A stretch of DNA of 64,000 bases from Streptomyces longispororuber (GCF_014656095.1 NZ_BNBT01000027.1:1-64000); one strand, 5' to 3'; positions 52,279 through 62,700 are shown, numbered from the stretch's first letter. The notes: generated by a model from the sequence alone, not told the origin. Program-made: numbers and translations.

Positions 52279-54426
52279 GTGCAGGACCACCCGCCCGGCC
52301 CCGATCCGCTCGAACGCCTCGATCCGGTCGTCCTGCACCACATCGTCAACACGCTCGGATGGCCTGATCTACGCCCGCTACAGAAGGCCGCCGTGGAACC
52401 GCTGATGAACGGCGAGGACGCGATCCTGCTCGCGCCGACCGCAGGCGGGAAGACGGAAGCCGCCACCTTCCCTGTCCTGTCCGCCATGCGGGAACAGCAC
52501 TGGACGGGCACCTCCGTCCTCTACCTGGCCCCGCTCAAAGCCCTCCTCAACAACCTCGTCCAACGCGTCGACACCTACGCCCAGTGGCTCGGTCGCCGCG
52601 CCGCGCTCTGGCACGGCGACACCCAGGAGTCGGTACGCCGCCGTATCCGCACCGATTCGCCCGACTTCCTGCTCACCACACCCGAGTCGCTCGAAGCGAT
52701 GCTGATCAGTGTCAAGACCGACCACACGCACATGCTCGGCCGGGTCCGTGCCGTGATCATCGACGAGGTGCATGCCTTCGCCGGCGACGACCGGGGCTGG
52801 CATCTGCTTGCCGTACTCGAACGGCTGGAGCGGCTGGCCGACCACCGGATCCAGCGGATCGGACTCTCCGCCACCGTTGGCAACCCGGACGCACTGCTCA
52901 CGTGGTTGCAGGGAGCGTGCCCCGCCGAACGCCTGGGTCGGGTCGTCGCGCCCGGCATCACCCTGCCGAACACGGCCGGAGACACCGCGCTACCGAGGCC
53001 CGCGGGAGACGTCGAACTCGACTACGTCGGTTCACTCGCCAACGCCGCCAAGGTAATCTCCGCTCTGCACCGCGGCGAGAAGCGTCTGGTCTTCTGCGAC
53101 TCCCGCAAGCAGGTCGAGGAACTCGGTGCGGCGCTCCGGGCCCGCGACGTCACCGTGTTCCTCTCGCACGCCTCACTTTCCACCGATGAACGGACCCGCT
53201 CAGAGCAGGCGTTCGCCGAGGCGCGCGACTGCGTCATCGTGTCCACCTCCACCCTGGAGCTCGGCATCGACGTCGGCGACCTCGACCGAGTCATCCAGAT
53301 CGACTCCCCCAGCAGCGTCGCCTCGTTCCTGCAACGGATCGGCCGCACCGGCCGCCGCGCCGACACCTCCCGCAACTGTCTCTTCCTCGCCACCCGCCCT
53401 GAGTCGCTGCTGCAGGCCGCCGGGCTGCTCACCCTCTGGGCCCGGGGCTGGGTCGAGCCCGTCACCCCGCCACCGTCGCCCCGCCACCTCGTCGCCCAGC
53501 AGCTGCTCGCGCTCACCCTGCAGGAACATCGCATCGGCGACCGGCTCTGGCCAGACCAGTGGAACGGCCTCGCGCCCTTCGACCGATCAGCCTCCCCGCT
53601 CCTGAAGCACCTGATCGACGACGGCTTCCTGGACAGCGACGACGGCATGCTCTTCATCGGCTCCGAGGCCGAGAAACACTTTGGCCGCCGCCACTTCATG
53701 GAACTCACCGCTTCTTTCACCGCGCCGCCCGAGTTCACTGTCCTCGCCGGGCGCACCGAGATCGGGACCACCGACCCCACCGTGCTCACCGAGGAACGCC
53801 CCGGCCCGCGCCGTCTCCTGCTTGCCGGGCGCAGCTGGCAGGTCACGTTCATCGACTGGGCCCGCCGCCGTGCCTTCGTCGAACCCGTCGAGGACGGCGG
53901 TGTGGCCAAGTGGCAGGGCGGCGAGGCGCGGGGGCTGTCGTTCACCCTCACCCGCGCCATGCGTGACGTCCTCCTCGGCACCGACCCCGACGTCCGGCTC
54001 ACCCGCCGCGCCACCGCTGCCCTCGCCGAGCTGCGCACCGATCGCGCCCCCCACGAGGTCCACCCGGCCGGTACTCTCGTGGTCCGCGACGCCGATGCCA
54101 CACGCTGGTGGACCTGGGCCGGCTACCGCGCCAATGCGACCCTCGCCGCCTCCCTCGGCAACCTTGCCGATCCCGTCCAGCGGCCCTCCGACACCCACCT
54201 CCGACTGCGCCAGGACCTCTCCCCCGCCGACTGGAGATCCGCCCGCGCCGAACTCCCGAGCGCCCTCACCCTGCCCACCGTCGACCCGCGCGCTGTCCGC
54301 GGCCTGAAGTTTTCGGCCGCCCTCCCGCCGCGCGTGGCTACCGCCACACTGGCCGAACGTCTCGCGGACTTCGCCGGGGCACTGACCACGGCGCGAGAGC
54401 CGGTACGGCTCGAATGGGGGATGTGA
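52279..54426 (+). CDS. brxHI: BREX type 2 helicase BrxHI (Lhr-like)
   Basis: A 715-aa superfamily 2 DNA/RNA helicase of the Lhr type. It has Walker A APTAGGKTEA (about 51-60), DEVH in VIIDEVHAF (about 161-169), motif III LSATVGN, and motif VI QRIGRTGRRAD (about 352-362). The C-terminal third is the Lhr-like winged-helix and unknown extension. GTG start, 53 bp after brxD. It is the last gene of the BREX-2 operon; the stop is followed by a decayed border zone. Confidence 0.93.
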   Translation: MQDHPPGPDPLERLDPVVLHHIVNTLGWPDLRPLQKAAVEPLMNGEDAILLAPTAGGKTEAATFPVLSAMREQHWTGTSVLYLAPLKALLNNLVQRVDTYAQWLGRRAALWHGDTQESVRRRIRTDSPDFLLTTPESLEAMLISVKTDHTHMLGRVRAVIIDEVHAFAGDDRGWHLLAVLERLERLADHRIQRIGLSATVGNPDALLTWLQGACPAERLGRVVAPGITLPNTAGDTALPRPAGDVELDYVGSLANAAKVISALHRGEKRLVFCDSRKQVEELGAALRARDVTVFLSHASLSTDERTRSEQAFAEARDCVIVSTSTLELGIDVGDLDRVIQIDSPSSVASFLQRIGRTGRRADTSRNCLFLATRPESLLQAAGLLTLWARGWVEPVTPPPSPRHLVAQQLLALTLQEHRIGDRLWPDQWNGLAPFDRSASPLLKHLIDDGFLDSDDGMLFIGSEAEKHFGRRHFMELTASFTAPPEFTVLAGRTEIGTTDPTVLTEERPGPRRLLLAGRSWQVTFIDWARRRAFVEPVEDGGVAKWQGGEARGLSFTLTRAMRDVLLGTDPDVRLTRRATAALAELRTDRAPHEVHPAGTLVVRDADATRWWTWAGYRANATLAASLGNLADPVQRPSDTHLRLRQDLSPADWRSARAELPSALTLPTVDPRAVRGLKFSAALPPRVATATLAERLADFAGALTTAREPVRLEWGM

Positions 54427-54452
54427 ACTCAGCTCCTGGCAACCTGAGCCCG

Positions 54453-54685
54453 CTACCGCTCCAGGTCTCTTCGCCTCTCCTCCAGGCATCGCTGCCACGT
54501 CCGCCAGGCCTCGGCCGGTGGGTCCGGGTGGTCCGTTTCACATGGGCGAGTTCGAGCATGGGGGCCAGCTGCTCCCCCCGGACGCTGGCGGGCAGCAGGT
54601 CGTCGCATGCGTCCCCGTCGTCGTAGGGACGGAGGATCGAGTTCACCATCTGTAGCACGGGGGGCCGACACCCGCTGAAAGCCAC
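54453..54685 (-). pseudogene. Frameshifted small gene of unknown family
   Basis: Two leftward frames join into one plausible protein: VNSILRPYDDGDACDDLL...LAPMLELAHVK in the first, then TDHPDPPAEAWRTWQRCL and EERRRDLER stop in the second. A one-base shift near 54537 at GTGAAACGG would connect them. The tail looks genuinely protein-like. The family is not recognised. Confidence 0.35.
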
Positions 54686-54895
54686 CCGTGCCCACGTACA
54701 ACCACATATGAAAACCCGTCAGAACGAGCGTCGTTCCAGCATCAGGGCTTCCAGGACGACCCGTCCGCGGAGCAGGCATTAATCAGATACTGCGCCTGAA
54801 AAGCGTAGGCCGGAGCCCATTGGAGCCAAGCGATAGCGCCCCAAAGTGTTCCGTCCAGGGAAAGACAATCTCGGCCCACCTCAGAAAATCGCAGG

Positions 54896-54946
54896 TCAGC
54901 CCCCCTTCGTGACCGGCTTAAGCACCGCCACACACTCCACATGCTG
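54896..54946 (-). repeat. TrmA/RlmCD-like gene tail, right copy
   Basis: Read leftward it encodes TQHVECVAVLKPVTKGG and a stop, the usual C-terminus of streptomycete TrmA/RlmCD-type RNA m5U methyltransferases. Only about 20 codons remain; upstream codons are unrelated. A diverged copy in the same orientation lies at 24527-24574. Confidence 0.5.
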
Positions 54947-55585
54947 CGTCATAGCGAAACATGTGGAACGGAAACACGTGAAAGAACCTGCAGGTCAGTA
55001 ACCTCCGCGAGGAAATAGGGGCGAATCGACCGTATGCATGGTGTGCGCTGTGGGCGTTACGTGCGCAAGCCTGACGCACGCTGCCCGGGCGCTCAGTGCC
55101 CTGCATTAGCCTCCCTTACAGCGACACACGCCTCAAGAGGTCTGTGCCCGGCCGGTTGGTACGTCGCCGCTCGGCGGACCTGTACTGCGGCAGGGGCCTG
55201 ACGAAATACCCGCCCCTGCTCGTCGACATGCCCTTTGATGATCCACGATCGAACAACCGATGGAGTCGCGCCGCATGACTCCGCGTCCATGCGCCAACCC
55301 GTCTCCTCCGGGGACGAGCTGCCGCAGTCGTCGACGTCACGCGTCTGTGAGAGTGCGCGCGAGGTGTCCAGGAGGTGCTTGGAGGTGGCGGTGTTGAGGT
55401 TGATGGGGGTGCGCTACTCGAACTTGCCGGGCACACCGCAGTAGGCGGACGCGTCCAGCCGGTGCGGCGGACAGCCTCGACAACGTTGTGCGCTCCGGTC
55501 TCCCGGAGCGGGCCACGCGGTGGATCCGCCAGGGCCAACGTGTGACCGACCCGCATGCCCGGCTGCTGACCGTTTCCCCAGCGCT

Positions 55586-57934
55586 TTATGGCAGTTCGGG
55601 CGAAACGGTACGAGCTTCGTCGTCTGCGTGCGCCCGATCCGCGCTGGCCGTCTCCCTGAGCGCGGCCCGGATCCTGTGGTCGACGAACGCGTCGTCGATG
55701 AGATGAGTGAAATGTCGGGCGCAGTCTGGATGCTGGCGCAGCATAGATGCGACCGAGCTGGCATTGTCACCGGTCAAGGTGCGTAGCCACGCCGCAATCT
55801 CCCTTTGCGGTCCCCACTGGTCCCAGTCGGCGTCCCACTCGAAGGCTCCGTTGCAGCACTCTTCGAGAAGGGCGAGCGCACCCGTTGCTGCCGCTCGTTG
55901 CGCGATGCCGATGAGCCCCATGATGGCGGCGTCGACTTCTCCCCGCTCGGGAGACCTGTGGGTGCCCAGAAGTGCGGCCATGGCCCGAACGACGTCGATG
56001 GCGTGCTGAGTGTTGGCCAACAGGACTGGCAGTAGATGCTGCAGCGGCAGTTTGACCAGCAGGTCGCAGTAGAGTGCCGCGTCGTCGGTATGCCTCGCGG
56101 CCAGGGAGACCAGTTCGTGCGCAGCGGCAGCAGAGCCCGCTTCCAGATCACGCTGCAGGGTCGTTGCCGTCACGAGAGCGGGCTGCGCCGGAGGGCGCGT
56201 TTCCTGGTGAACGAGCTGGCGCAGCGCCTGAACCGTGCGAGGCCGGCGACCGGGATCGCTCTGGGTCGCGTGCCGCACGATGCTTCTCCAGGGCCCGGCT
56301 TTGGGCAGAAGAGGCACGTTGATGGCAGGCATCTCCCCAGTCACGACCCAGCCGATCAGCTGTCCGATGCTGTACACATCGGCGGCGTCCGTGGCGCTGT
56401 GTGCGTCGACCGAGAGTTCCGGTGCAGCGAAGCCGTCCGAGCCGAAGCGGACGCCGACGCGGGTGCGTTGCGGGTCAGTTGTCTGACCGCGCGGGCGGCG
56501 GGCGATGCCCCAGTCCGCCAGCACCCAACGTCCTTCGTATTTCAACACGTTGGCAGGCTTGATATCGCGATGGATCCACCCGGCCTGATGGGCTGCGGAC
56601 AATACCGAACACAAAGCATCAACCAATTCCGCCAGTTCGGACGTCTCGGCCAGCTGACCTCTCGCCTGCTCGGCGGTCAAGGGGGCGTAGGGCATGACAA
56701 ACCAGGAGTGGTGCGCGTCTGCATCCAAGATCGGCATGGCGTGGGGGTGTCCGTCGAGCCAGCGGCCCAGAGTAATCTCGCGCCGCATGCGAGCGCGCTT
56801 GCGTTCTGGAGGGTTTCGGTCACGAAGCTTCTTGAGTACGACTGTTGCGCCCGTCTGCTTGTGTATCGCGCGAAAGACGTCTGCTTGACCGCCGTCAGCG
56901 AACGGCAGCCGTTCGCACGAGTAGTCCTTGCGCTCCCCTCGGGCCAGCTGTCGCACCCGCGATGTGTCCCCAGTCGCCACCACCGAAGCGGCCTGAGTCA
57001 ACCGCGCAGGAGTGTGTCGTGTTCCGGGCTTCGGGTCTGGATCTGCAGGAACAGCAGTGTCTCCAACCGTCTGCTGGGACGTCACGGTGTCTGCTCGGCG
57101 GCGGGCCCGATAGACCGGGCTTCCGCTGATAACTGCTATGGGTTCCAGTTGGTATCCATCAGGCGCCAGGACCCCGTTGAGCGCGGCCAAGAGTCTCGCA
57201 ACCTCCTCCTCGTCCGTGCGCACCGCAGGGTGCAGGGTCTCGCTGAGGAATCGGAGCAGTGTCTCGTCCTGGCCGCGGCGCAGACCGAACCGGTCGTCAC
57301 TGAAGATCCAGTCGTTGTCCCAATCTTCGTTGGCATACCGGTGCTTCGAGATGTCCTCGCGTGCCGTCGCGAATCGCGAGTCATGACTCGGCAAGGCATC
57401 CAGGTCATAAAGTCGTTCCAGGAATGGGAGGTCGCCCAGCCCTCCGGTCCAGTCCGCCGTGTTGAGAACGTCGACGATGCGACGCCTGGTCACCTCGGTG
57501 AGCGTGTCTCTGCCATTGTCCGCGTGGAACGAGCTGCGGTTGAGGGCTGTGGGTGTCCAGGTGCCTGGTATCTCGGTGATCCGGCCGCGCTCGTTGATCT
57601 GCAGGCCGTCGCGCTGTAGCGCCTCTGACAGATCCTCCAGCCAGGACCCACCCCACGCCTCTCTCTGCCCGGTCCGAATGATGTCCTCGAACACGCGTAG
57701 CGCTCTGGTTACGTGGCCACGGTCGGTCCAGTCAACGGCTGCCGCGTGAGACTCGAAAGTGGTGCGGCGAACGCTGGTATCCACGTACCGCAGTTCGTCA
57801 TCCGGTACGGGTGCGAAGTTGTTGCTTTGCCACGCCTCTGCGATCGTACGGACGGTCAGGTTCGTCGCGAGCGAACGGAACCTCATACGAGTGACGCGGC
57901 TGACCAGGTCTCTGGAAGGCAGTGGCATACGCAT
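55586..57934 (-). CDS. AbiJ-type N-terminal domain fused to Ser/Thr kinase
   Basis: A protein of about 782 aa. Residues 1-90 (MPLPSRDLVSRVTRMRFRS) and the following segment to about 280 (VTRRRIVDVL, then FLERLYDLDALPSHDSRF, DWIFSDDRFGL and LLRFLSETLHPAVR) resemble AbiJ N-terminal domains, found in abortive-infection proteins. The kinase domain (about 350-610) has FADGGQADVFRA, the Lys in VVLKKL, HRDIKPANVL (about 454-463) and DWG in place of DFG. A helical C-terminal part follows. I start at the ATG at 57934; an earlier in-frame start would add a CGACGSSH stretch. Diverges from the CoiA-like gene. Likely a phage-defence kinase. Confidence 0.78.
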   Translation of the reverse strand: MRMPLPSRDLVSRVTRMRFRSLATNLTVRTIAEAWQSNNFAPVPDDELRYVDTSVRRTTFESHAAAVDWTDRGHVTRALRVFEDIIRTGQREAWGGSWLEDLSEALQRDGLQINERGRITEIPGTWTPTALNRSSFHADNGRDTLTEVTRRRIVDVLNTADWTGGLGDLPFLERLYDLDALPSHDSRFATAREDISKHRYANEDWDNDWIFSDDRFGLRRGQDETLLRFLSETLHPAVRTDEEEVARLLAALNGVLAPDGYQLEPIAVISGSPVYRARRRADTVTSQQTVGDTAVPADPDPKPGTRHTPARLTQAASVVATGDTSRVRQLARGERKDYSCERLPFADGGQADVFRAIHKQTGATVVLKKLRDRNPPERKRARMRREITLGRWLDGHPHAMPILDADAHHSWFVMPYAPLTAEQARGQLAETSELAELVDALCSVLSAAHQAGWIHRDIKPANVLKYEGRWVLADWGIARRPRGQTTDPQRTRVGVRFGSDGFAAPELSVDAHSATDAADVYSIGQLIGWVVTGEMPAINVPLLPKAGPWRSIVRHATQSDPGRRPRTVQALRQLVHQETRPPAQPALVTATTLQRDLEAGSAAAAHELVSLAARHTDDAALYCDLLVKLPLQHLLPVLLANTQHAIDVVRAMAALLGTHRSPERGEVDAAIMGLIGIAQRAAATGALALLEECCNGAFEWDADWDQWGPQREIAAWLRTLTGDNASSVASMLRQHPDCARHFTHLIDDAFVDHRIRAALRETASADRAHADDEARTVSPELP

Positions 57935-58107
57935 GAGGATATGACTGCTTCCGCAGGCGCCGCAGTGTGCTTCCTCCGTGAAGTACGTTCCCGACCGCCG
58001 CCTCCGACTCGCACTGGCAGGACGGATGTCCACCCGTTCCAGCCCTGGTTGTCAGAACCTGCCCGTAACGTTGTGAGTCCTGCTCGCGGCGGCTACGGGG
58101 AGCACCC
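57935..58107. promoter_or_regulatory. Divergent promoter region, AbiJ-kinase / CoiA-like
   Basis: 173 bp between divergent genes; both promoters should lie here. The right side carries GGGGAG just before the CoiA-like ATG. No operator-like dyad was recognised. Confidence 0.4.
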
Positions 58108-59328
58108 ATGGACGACGAACTGCAGATCGATAGCGACGAAGACCTCTTCCGAAACCCCGTCTACTACGAACCGGCAGGCTGCAACCTCGACTTGGACCGT
58201 GCCGATCTCGGTGTCCCCCAGGGCCAGGACCTCCTGAGCAGGCTCCTGCGCATGCGAAAGCGTGTCCCCGTCGACAAGCGCGGGCTCATCTGCCCCGACT
58301 GCCGGGACCTTCGCGGACGGCGCGTTCCCATGTACCTCGTCCAGCGTGACGGCATATGGCTTGCCTCCCACTACCGGAAGCCCGGAGATAAGCCCATCAG
58401 CCACGAGTCCGACGAACACCTCGCCCGCAAGGAACGCGTCGCGAAGGATTCAGAAGATCACGGCTTCCAGGCCGACATCGAGTCTCAGACCCCTGATGGA
58501 CACGCACGCCTCGACGTACGCATCAACGGCGCCAACGGCATCGTCCTGGGCTACGAACCTCAACTGAGCATCCAAACGGCGCGTGGAATGCGCGCGCGGG
58601 AGGGCTTCCGGCGCCGCGCAGGCATCCAATCGGTCTGGGACTTCGCCGACCCCGACCACGCAGGCATCGGAACCGTTCCCTACGTCCGCACACCCAACCT
58701 GCCGGCCTCCGTCATCCGTGTGCAGAAGAACCCCATCGCGGTCCAGGACGGCAACTTCGTCCTGGAAGAAGGCCAGTGCAACCAGAACGGCGCGCTCACC
58801 CGGTGCCCCGAGAAGCCCTACGCCCCAGAGAGCCCAACCGACACCGGCCACTGCGAGGGCTGGCACCGAGTCCTCGTGCCCGCACACCAATCGAGCGCCT
58901 TCACAGGAGAAGGCCGCCTCACCCTCACTCGATTCATCGTGGAAGCAGCGGCCGGGGAGCGGGTCCCATTCCAACGGAGCGGGCACCGCGGCTGGCTCCC
59001 CGCGCAGCAGTGGCAGCAATACCTCGAGGCGAACGGGCCAGCCCTGCACGACCAGGAGCGCCCGCCCCTCATACGACAGGGCGATCGACACGGCAAGCGC
59101 ACCGAGGACCGGCCAGCTTCGGAAGCAAGGGCAGAACCGAAACAGAAACGCGGCAGCCGGTCAATCGTGCTCGAGTCCCGCCCACAGGAAACCGAAGCCG
59201 TAAGGGTGCCGGTGGACACACCGGGGCAACCAATCCCGCCATGCCGCTTCTGCGGCCAACCCGCAAGCCTCCCAGGCCCGGAAGGACTACCTGAACACTT
59301 CTCGTGCCGACGAAGGCACCAGCTGTGA
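58108..59328 (+). CDS. CoiA-like putative nuclease with zinc knuckles
   Basis: A 406-aa protein. An N-terminal CPDC zinc half-site (Cys62, Cys65) precedes a domain resembling the competence protein CoiA nuclease-like fold: HESDEHLARKERVAKD (about 99-114), GFQADIESQTPDG, DVRINGANGIVLGYEPQLSI (Asp136, Glu150, Gln152). That spacing fits a PDDEXK-type active site with Gln instead of Lys. The C-terminus has a second zinc motif, CRFCG. The ATG has GGGGAG five bases upstream. It diverges from the AbiJ-kinase gene; the two may form one defence module. The nuclease call is an inference from motif pattern. Confidence 0.6.
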   Translation: MDDELQIDSDEDLFRNPVYYEPAGCNLDLDRADLGVPQGQDLLSRLLRMRKRVPVDKRGLICPDCRDLRGRRVPMYLVQRDGIWLASHYRKPGDKPISHESDEHLARKERVAKDSEDHGFQADIESQTPDGHARLDVRINGANGIVLGYEPQLSIQTARGMRAREGFRRRAGIQSVWDFADPDHAGIGTVPYVRTPNLPASVIRVQKNPIAVQDGNFVLEEGQCNQNGALTRCPEKPYAPESPTDTGHCEGWHRVLVPAHQSSAFTGEGRLTLTRFIVEAAAGERVPFQRSGHRGWLPAQQWQQYLEANGPALHDQERPPLIRQGDRHGKRTEDRPASEARAEPKQKRGSRSIVLESRPQETEAVRVPVDTPGQPIPPCRFCGQPASLPGPEGLPEHFSCRRRHQL

Positions 59329-59792
59329 GGCTTCTGTCACTGCAGCCAGCTCTCGCCGACAACCAACGTTGGTCTCGGCCACGCGCCGTGAAAGCGCCCG
59401 CCAGGGCGGCCGATGAAGGCCGGCGGACGAACACCAGACGATCTTGTCGGGCCTCTTTATCATCGATGAGGCGGTGCATGGTGGGCGTTCCCGCGCCGCG
59501 ACACTGTCGAGAACTACCACGAAGCGCTGTTCTCCCTGTAGGGGCGGCCGGAGAACGTCCCGTACGCCCTTCTGGGTGAGAGATTCGGTGGGGCAGCCAA
59601 GGCTGCCACGCCGAAGATTGCAGAACCGTGTGATAGAGCCTATCCCTGCAGGTCAGCGGGCTTTTCTGTCTACCACCGTCAAGGTACCTGTGCCAGCGTG
59701 ACCGAGAACGGACGGAAGATGACGGCGTTTCCCCTGACGCCCACGGTGCCGGGACAGGATGCCGCGTGAGGCGTGGCGAAAGTGACCGCGGA
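59329..59792. other. Region between the CoiA-like gene and the Tn3-like transposase
   Basis: 464 bp without a firm gene. A leftward frame (59287-59520) reads RPDKIVWCSSAGLHRPP but lacks support. The left inverted repeat of the Tn3-like element lies at 59601-59636. GGGGCGGCCGGAGAACGTCC at 59542-59561 resembles a Tn3-type end and could be a relic of another element. Confidence 0.45.
59601..59636 (+). repeat. Left inverted repeat of the Tn3-like element
   Basis: GAAGATTGCAGAACCGTGTG inside 59611-59636 is matched, inverted, by the copy at 62975-63011; about 26 of 32 aligned bases agree. It lies 157 bases beyond the transposase stop. Confidence 0.75.
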
Positions 59793-62700
59793 TCAGCTGG
59801 CGTCGGTGCTACCACCCGTCACGTCGTCGGGTTCGTCATCCAGGTCCTCCACAGCCCGCATGGAGCTGTCTGAGAGCTCAGGCATTTCGAAGGCGTAGCG
59901 GCCCTTCATGTGGATGTGCCGGTAGAGGAAGGGAGACAGGCTCCGGACGACTTCGTCGGGAACGGGCCTTAGGTGGCTGGTCTTCTTCGCGAGGAACAAG
60001 TCGATGTAGGCGGTGTTGAAGAGTACGACCATGTTGACGATCAGCCCGAGTGCGCCGAGCTGTTCTTCCATCCCGGTCTGGTAGCGGTGGATGCGGTCTT
60101 CGGTGCCGTGGTAGACCTTCGCGGCCAGCTCGTGGCGTTCGGCGTGGCGGATGCTCTGCGTTTCGATCTGACGGCGGTAATCGGGATTGTCGATGAGGTC
60201 CAGGATGTGCGCGGTCTTGAAGATCTTCCCGTAGTGGGCGAGGGCCTTGCCCAACGAAGTGGGGGTGCCGTTGCGGACCACCATGCGGATCGCGTCTGCG
60301 GACCGTACGCGGCCGAGGTGGACCCCTCCGACGAGGCGGAGCATCTCGTCCCAGTGCCGTTCGATGAGCGCGGTGTCGATCTTGTGGCGTGTGGCTTGCT
60401 GCAGGGGGCCGTAGTCCTCGCCGGTGGCAGTGTCCATGCGGGCGAGTGTGATGTCAGTAACGTCAGCGGCTGTGGGGGTGTAGGTGTAGCCGGAGAGCGC
60501 GAGTAGACCGAAGATGATCTCTTGATGAGGGCCAGCTTCCGCGACGATCTTCTGTGGGTTCTGGCTGCGGGGGTTTTTGGTCTTGAGGGCATTGCTGCGG
60601 CGGTCGGTGAGGACATCGAGTACGTGCAGGCAGGTGTGGACGGATCCAGCGACGACCTCGTTCCTGAGGCCCATGGCCTGGCCCGACAGGAGGGTGAGAT
60701 GGGTGACGTGGGCGGCTCCGCGCGGAGACAGGCGGGCCTGGATGGCGTTCGGGGGCGCGACCATGCGCTGGCCCTCCACGGATGCCATGTGACCACCGTC
60801 CCATGTCGCGGCGACCGCCAGCTGTGACTGCCTCGCCAGCAGACGGTTGTTCAGTGCTTCCAGGCGATCAGGTCGCAGGAAGTTGTCGATGACGTAGGTG
60901 ATGTGCCTCCTATTCAGTGCGGGGAAGTTACCGGCGACGGCCTCCACGCCGACGTTGCAGCCCAGAGCGACCAGGGCGGCGGACAGGGTGATATCGAAGT
61001 CGCGTTGACGTGGGGGTTCGCCGCTTGGTGTGGTGAACACCTCGGTGCCCCGGGTCCACGTGAGAACTTCCAGGATGAGTTGGGGAAGGTCGCCCTTGGG
61101 CAACCAGCCCGTGAGTTCCGTGGTCACCTTGCGCAGTCGGGGGTCTGGCGGAAGAGGCGCCGTGGACAGGACGAGCCGGCCTCCGTCACCGATTTGGGTC
61201 TGACCATCTTTCGGCAAACGCTTGGCGATCGCACGGGTCTTGGTGTGGAGTTCGTGGCCCAGCCGCTTCAGGTGGTCGGCGGCGCCCAGTGGAAGCCCCA
61301 GGCTCTTCGTTACCGAGGCCCGCAGCGCCGCCCACTCCTCCGCCGACGGCAAGCCCGCTTCCGGGTTGCCCCACTTCGAGGCGCCTTCGACAAAGATTTC
61401 GCGCCGCAGGATCCGGGAGTAGAAGCGCTCCACCACGCAGAAGGCGTAGGCGGCGGTGTCGACCGTGTCAGGCGCCAGGTGCGGGGCACGGAGAGCGAGT
61501 TCTTTCCATGACCCGGTCAACAGGCTCTTATCGACCTCGACGCGGCTGATGGCGGGGCGGTCGATCAGTTCGGTCAACGACCACAGGGCATCCAGGACTC
61601 GGCTGGCTTCCGGCGTGCCAGCCCGGTACGCCAGTCCTTGGACGATGTGCGGCAGGTACGTCCTGAGGAGATCGATCCGTTCGATCATTTTGGCGCGGCG
61701 CGCCTCGTCCGAGTCCGATCCCATCGCCGGTGCCAGTTCCCCGGCCACCGTGACGGCTGCCTCGAACGCGGCGAGGTCCTCACGCTGGTTGAGGAATTCC
61801 CCCAGCGTCATGGTGTCCGCCATGGGCGGGATGATCTCGCCCGTGGCGGTGTCTACCTTCTCGTGGCGCGTGGCAAGCAGGTCTTTGCCTACCTCCCTCA
61901 TGACGGCGGCAGCGTAGGCGAGGTCGGGGAAGCTCGCCGATCGCTCCTTGTCGGTCTTGCGTCGCGCCCTTCCGATGAGGTCATTGGCGATCAGGTGCAC
62001 GAGCATGTCGACCGCGTCGTCCGCGGCGGTCTCGGTCAGGCGGCCAACTGCGGCCACAGCCGCGGCGCGTCGCTTCGCCTTCTGCGCCTCGTGGTTCGCG
62101 GCGAACCGGGCGAGGTGCGCCAGGCGTCGCGGGGAGAAGGCCCGGGGGTTCACAGGAGGCAGCCTCAGCAGCTGAACCGCATTGTTCCGTTGGAAGGCGC
62201 GCTCGAGGTTAGCCCAAGCGGGCTTGCCCGGCCCGCGCTGCAGTTCAGCCAGCGGCGACCTTCGCTCGTCGTCTGGGACTGCGGTCAGGCCATCGAGTTC
62301 GGACAGCCGGTCCGCGTACGGGGCCAGGAGCGCCTGCCACATCTTTTGGTCGGCTTCCCCTCGTACCGTTCGGACCAGGTCGGTGAGGGCGCGCTCACCG
62401 GGCAACTCGACACGCTCTTCCTGCAGCCAGGCGACCGCGCGCCGCAGGAGCGCCCTGACTCCCTCCTCTGTGTGCGTGGCGCGCGACACCAGCATGCTCT
62501 TCAGTGCTGCCTCACCCTTGTCGTACGGCTTCCAGCCACAGAGCGACCTGATCTCCTGTGTATGACGCCGCGTCAGCCCGTCGTGCGTGCCATACGTGCC
62601 CAGGACGGCCGTACCGTCGTCGATGTCGAGCTGGGCCGCCACGTGTTCCACGATCGGCCGCGGCAGCGAAGCGATCTCCTGCGGTTTGGGGAGCCGGCCC

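Larger units (their letters stand above)
54427..55585. other. Right border zone with gene relics
   Basis: 1159 bp without an intact gene. It holds a frameshifted leftward relic (54453-54685), the right TrmA-like tail (54896-54946) and a decayed leftward frame (about 55093-55450), where fragments such as RTPINLNTATSKHLL and VVRSWIIKGHVDEQG can be read between stops. GC is lower and stops are frequent. It looks like the scar of repeated insertions and deletions. Confidence 0.55.

Noticed and set aside
59287..59520. 77-codon leftward frame between the CoiA-like gene and the transposon
   Set aside because: Overlaps the CoiA-like 3' end, has no ribosome site and no recognisable domain.
59542..59577. 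GGGGCGGCCGGAGAACGTCC as the left end of the transposon
   Set aside because: It resembles a Tn3 end but has no inverted partner on the right; the GCAGAACCGTGTG repeats fit both sides of the transposase better.
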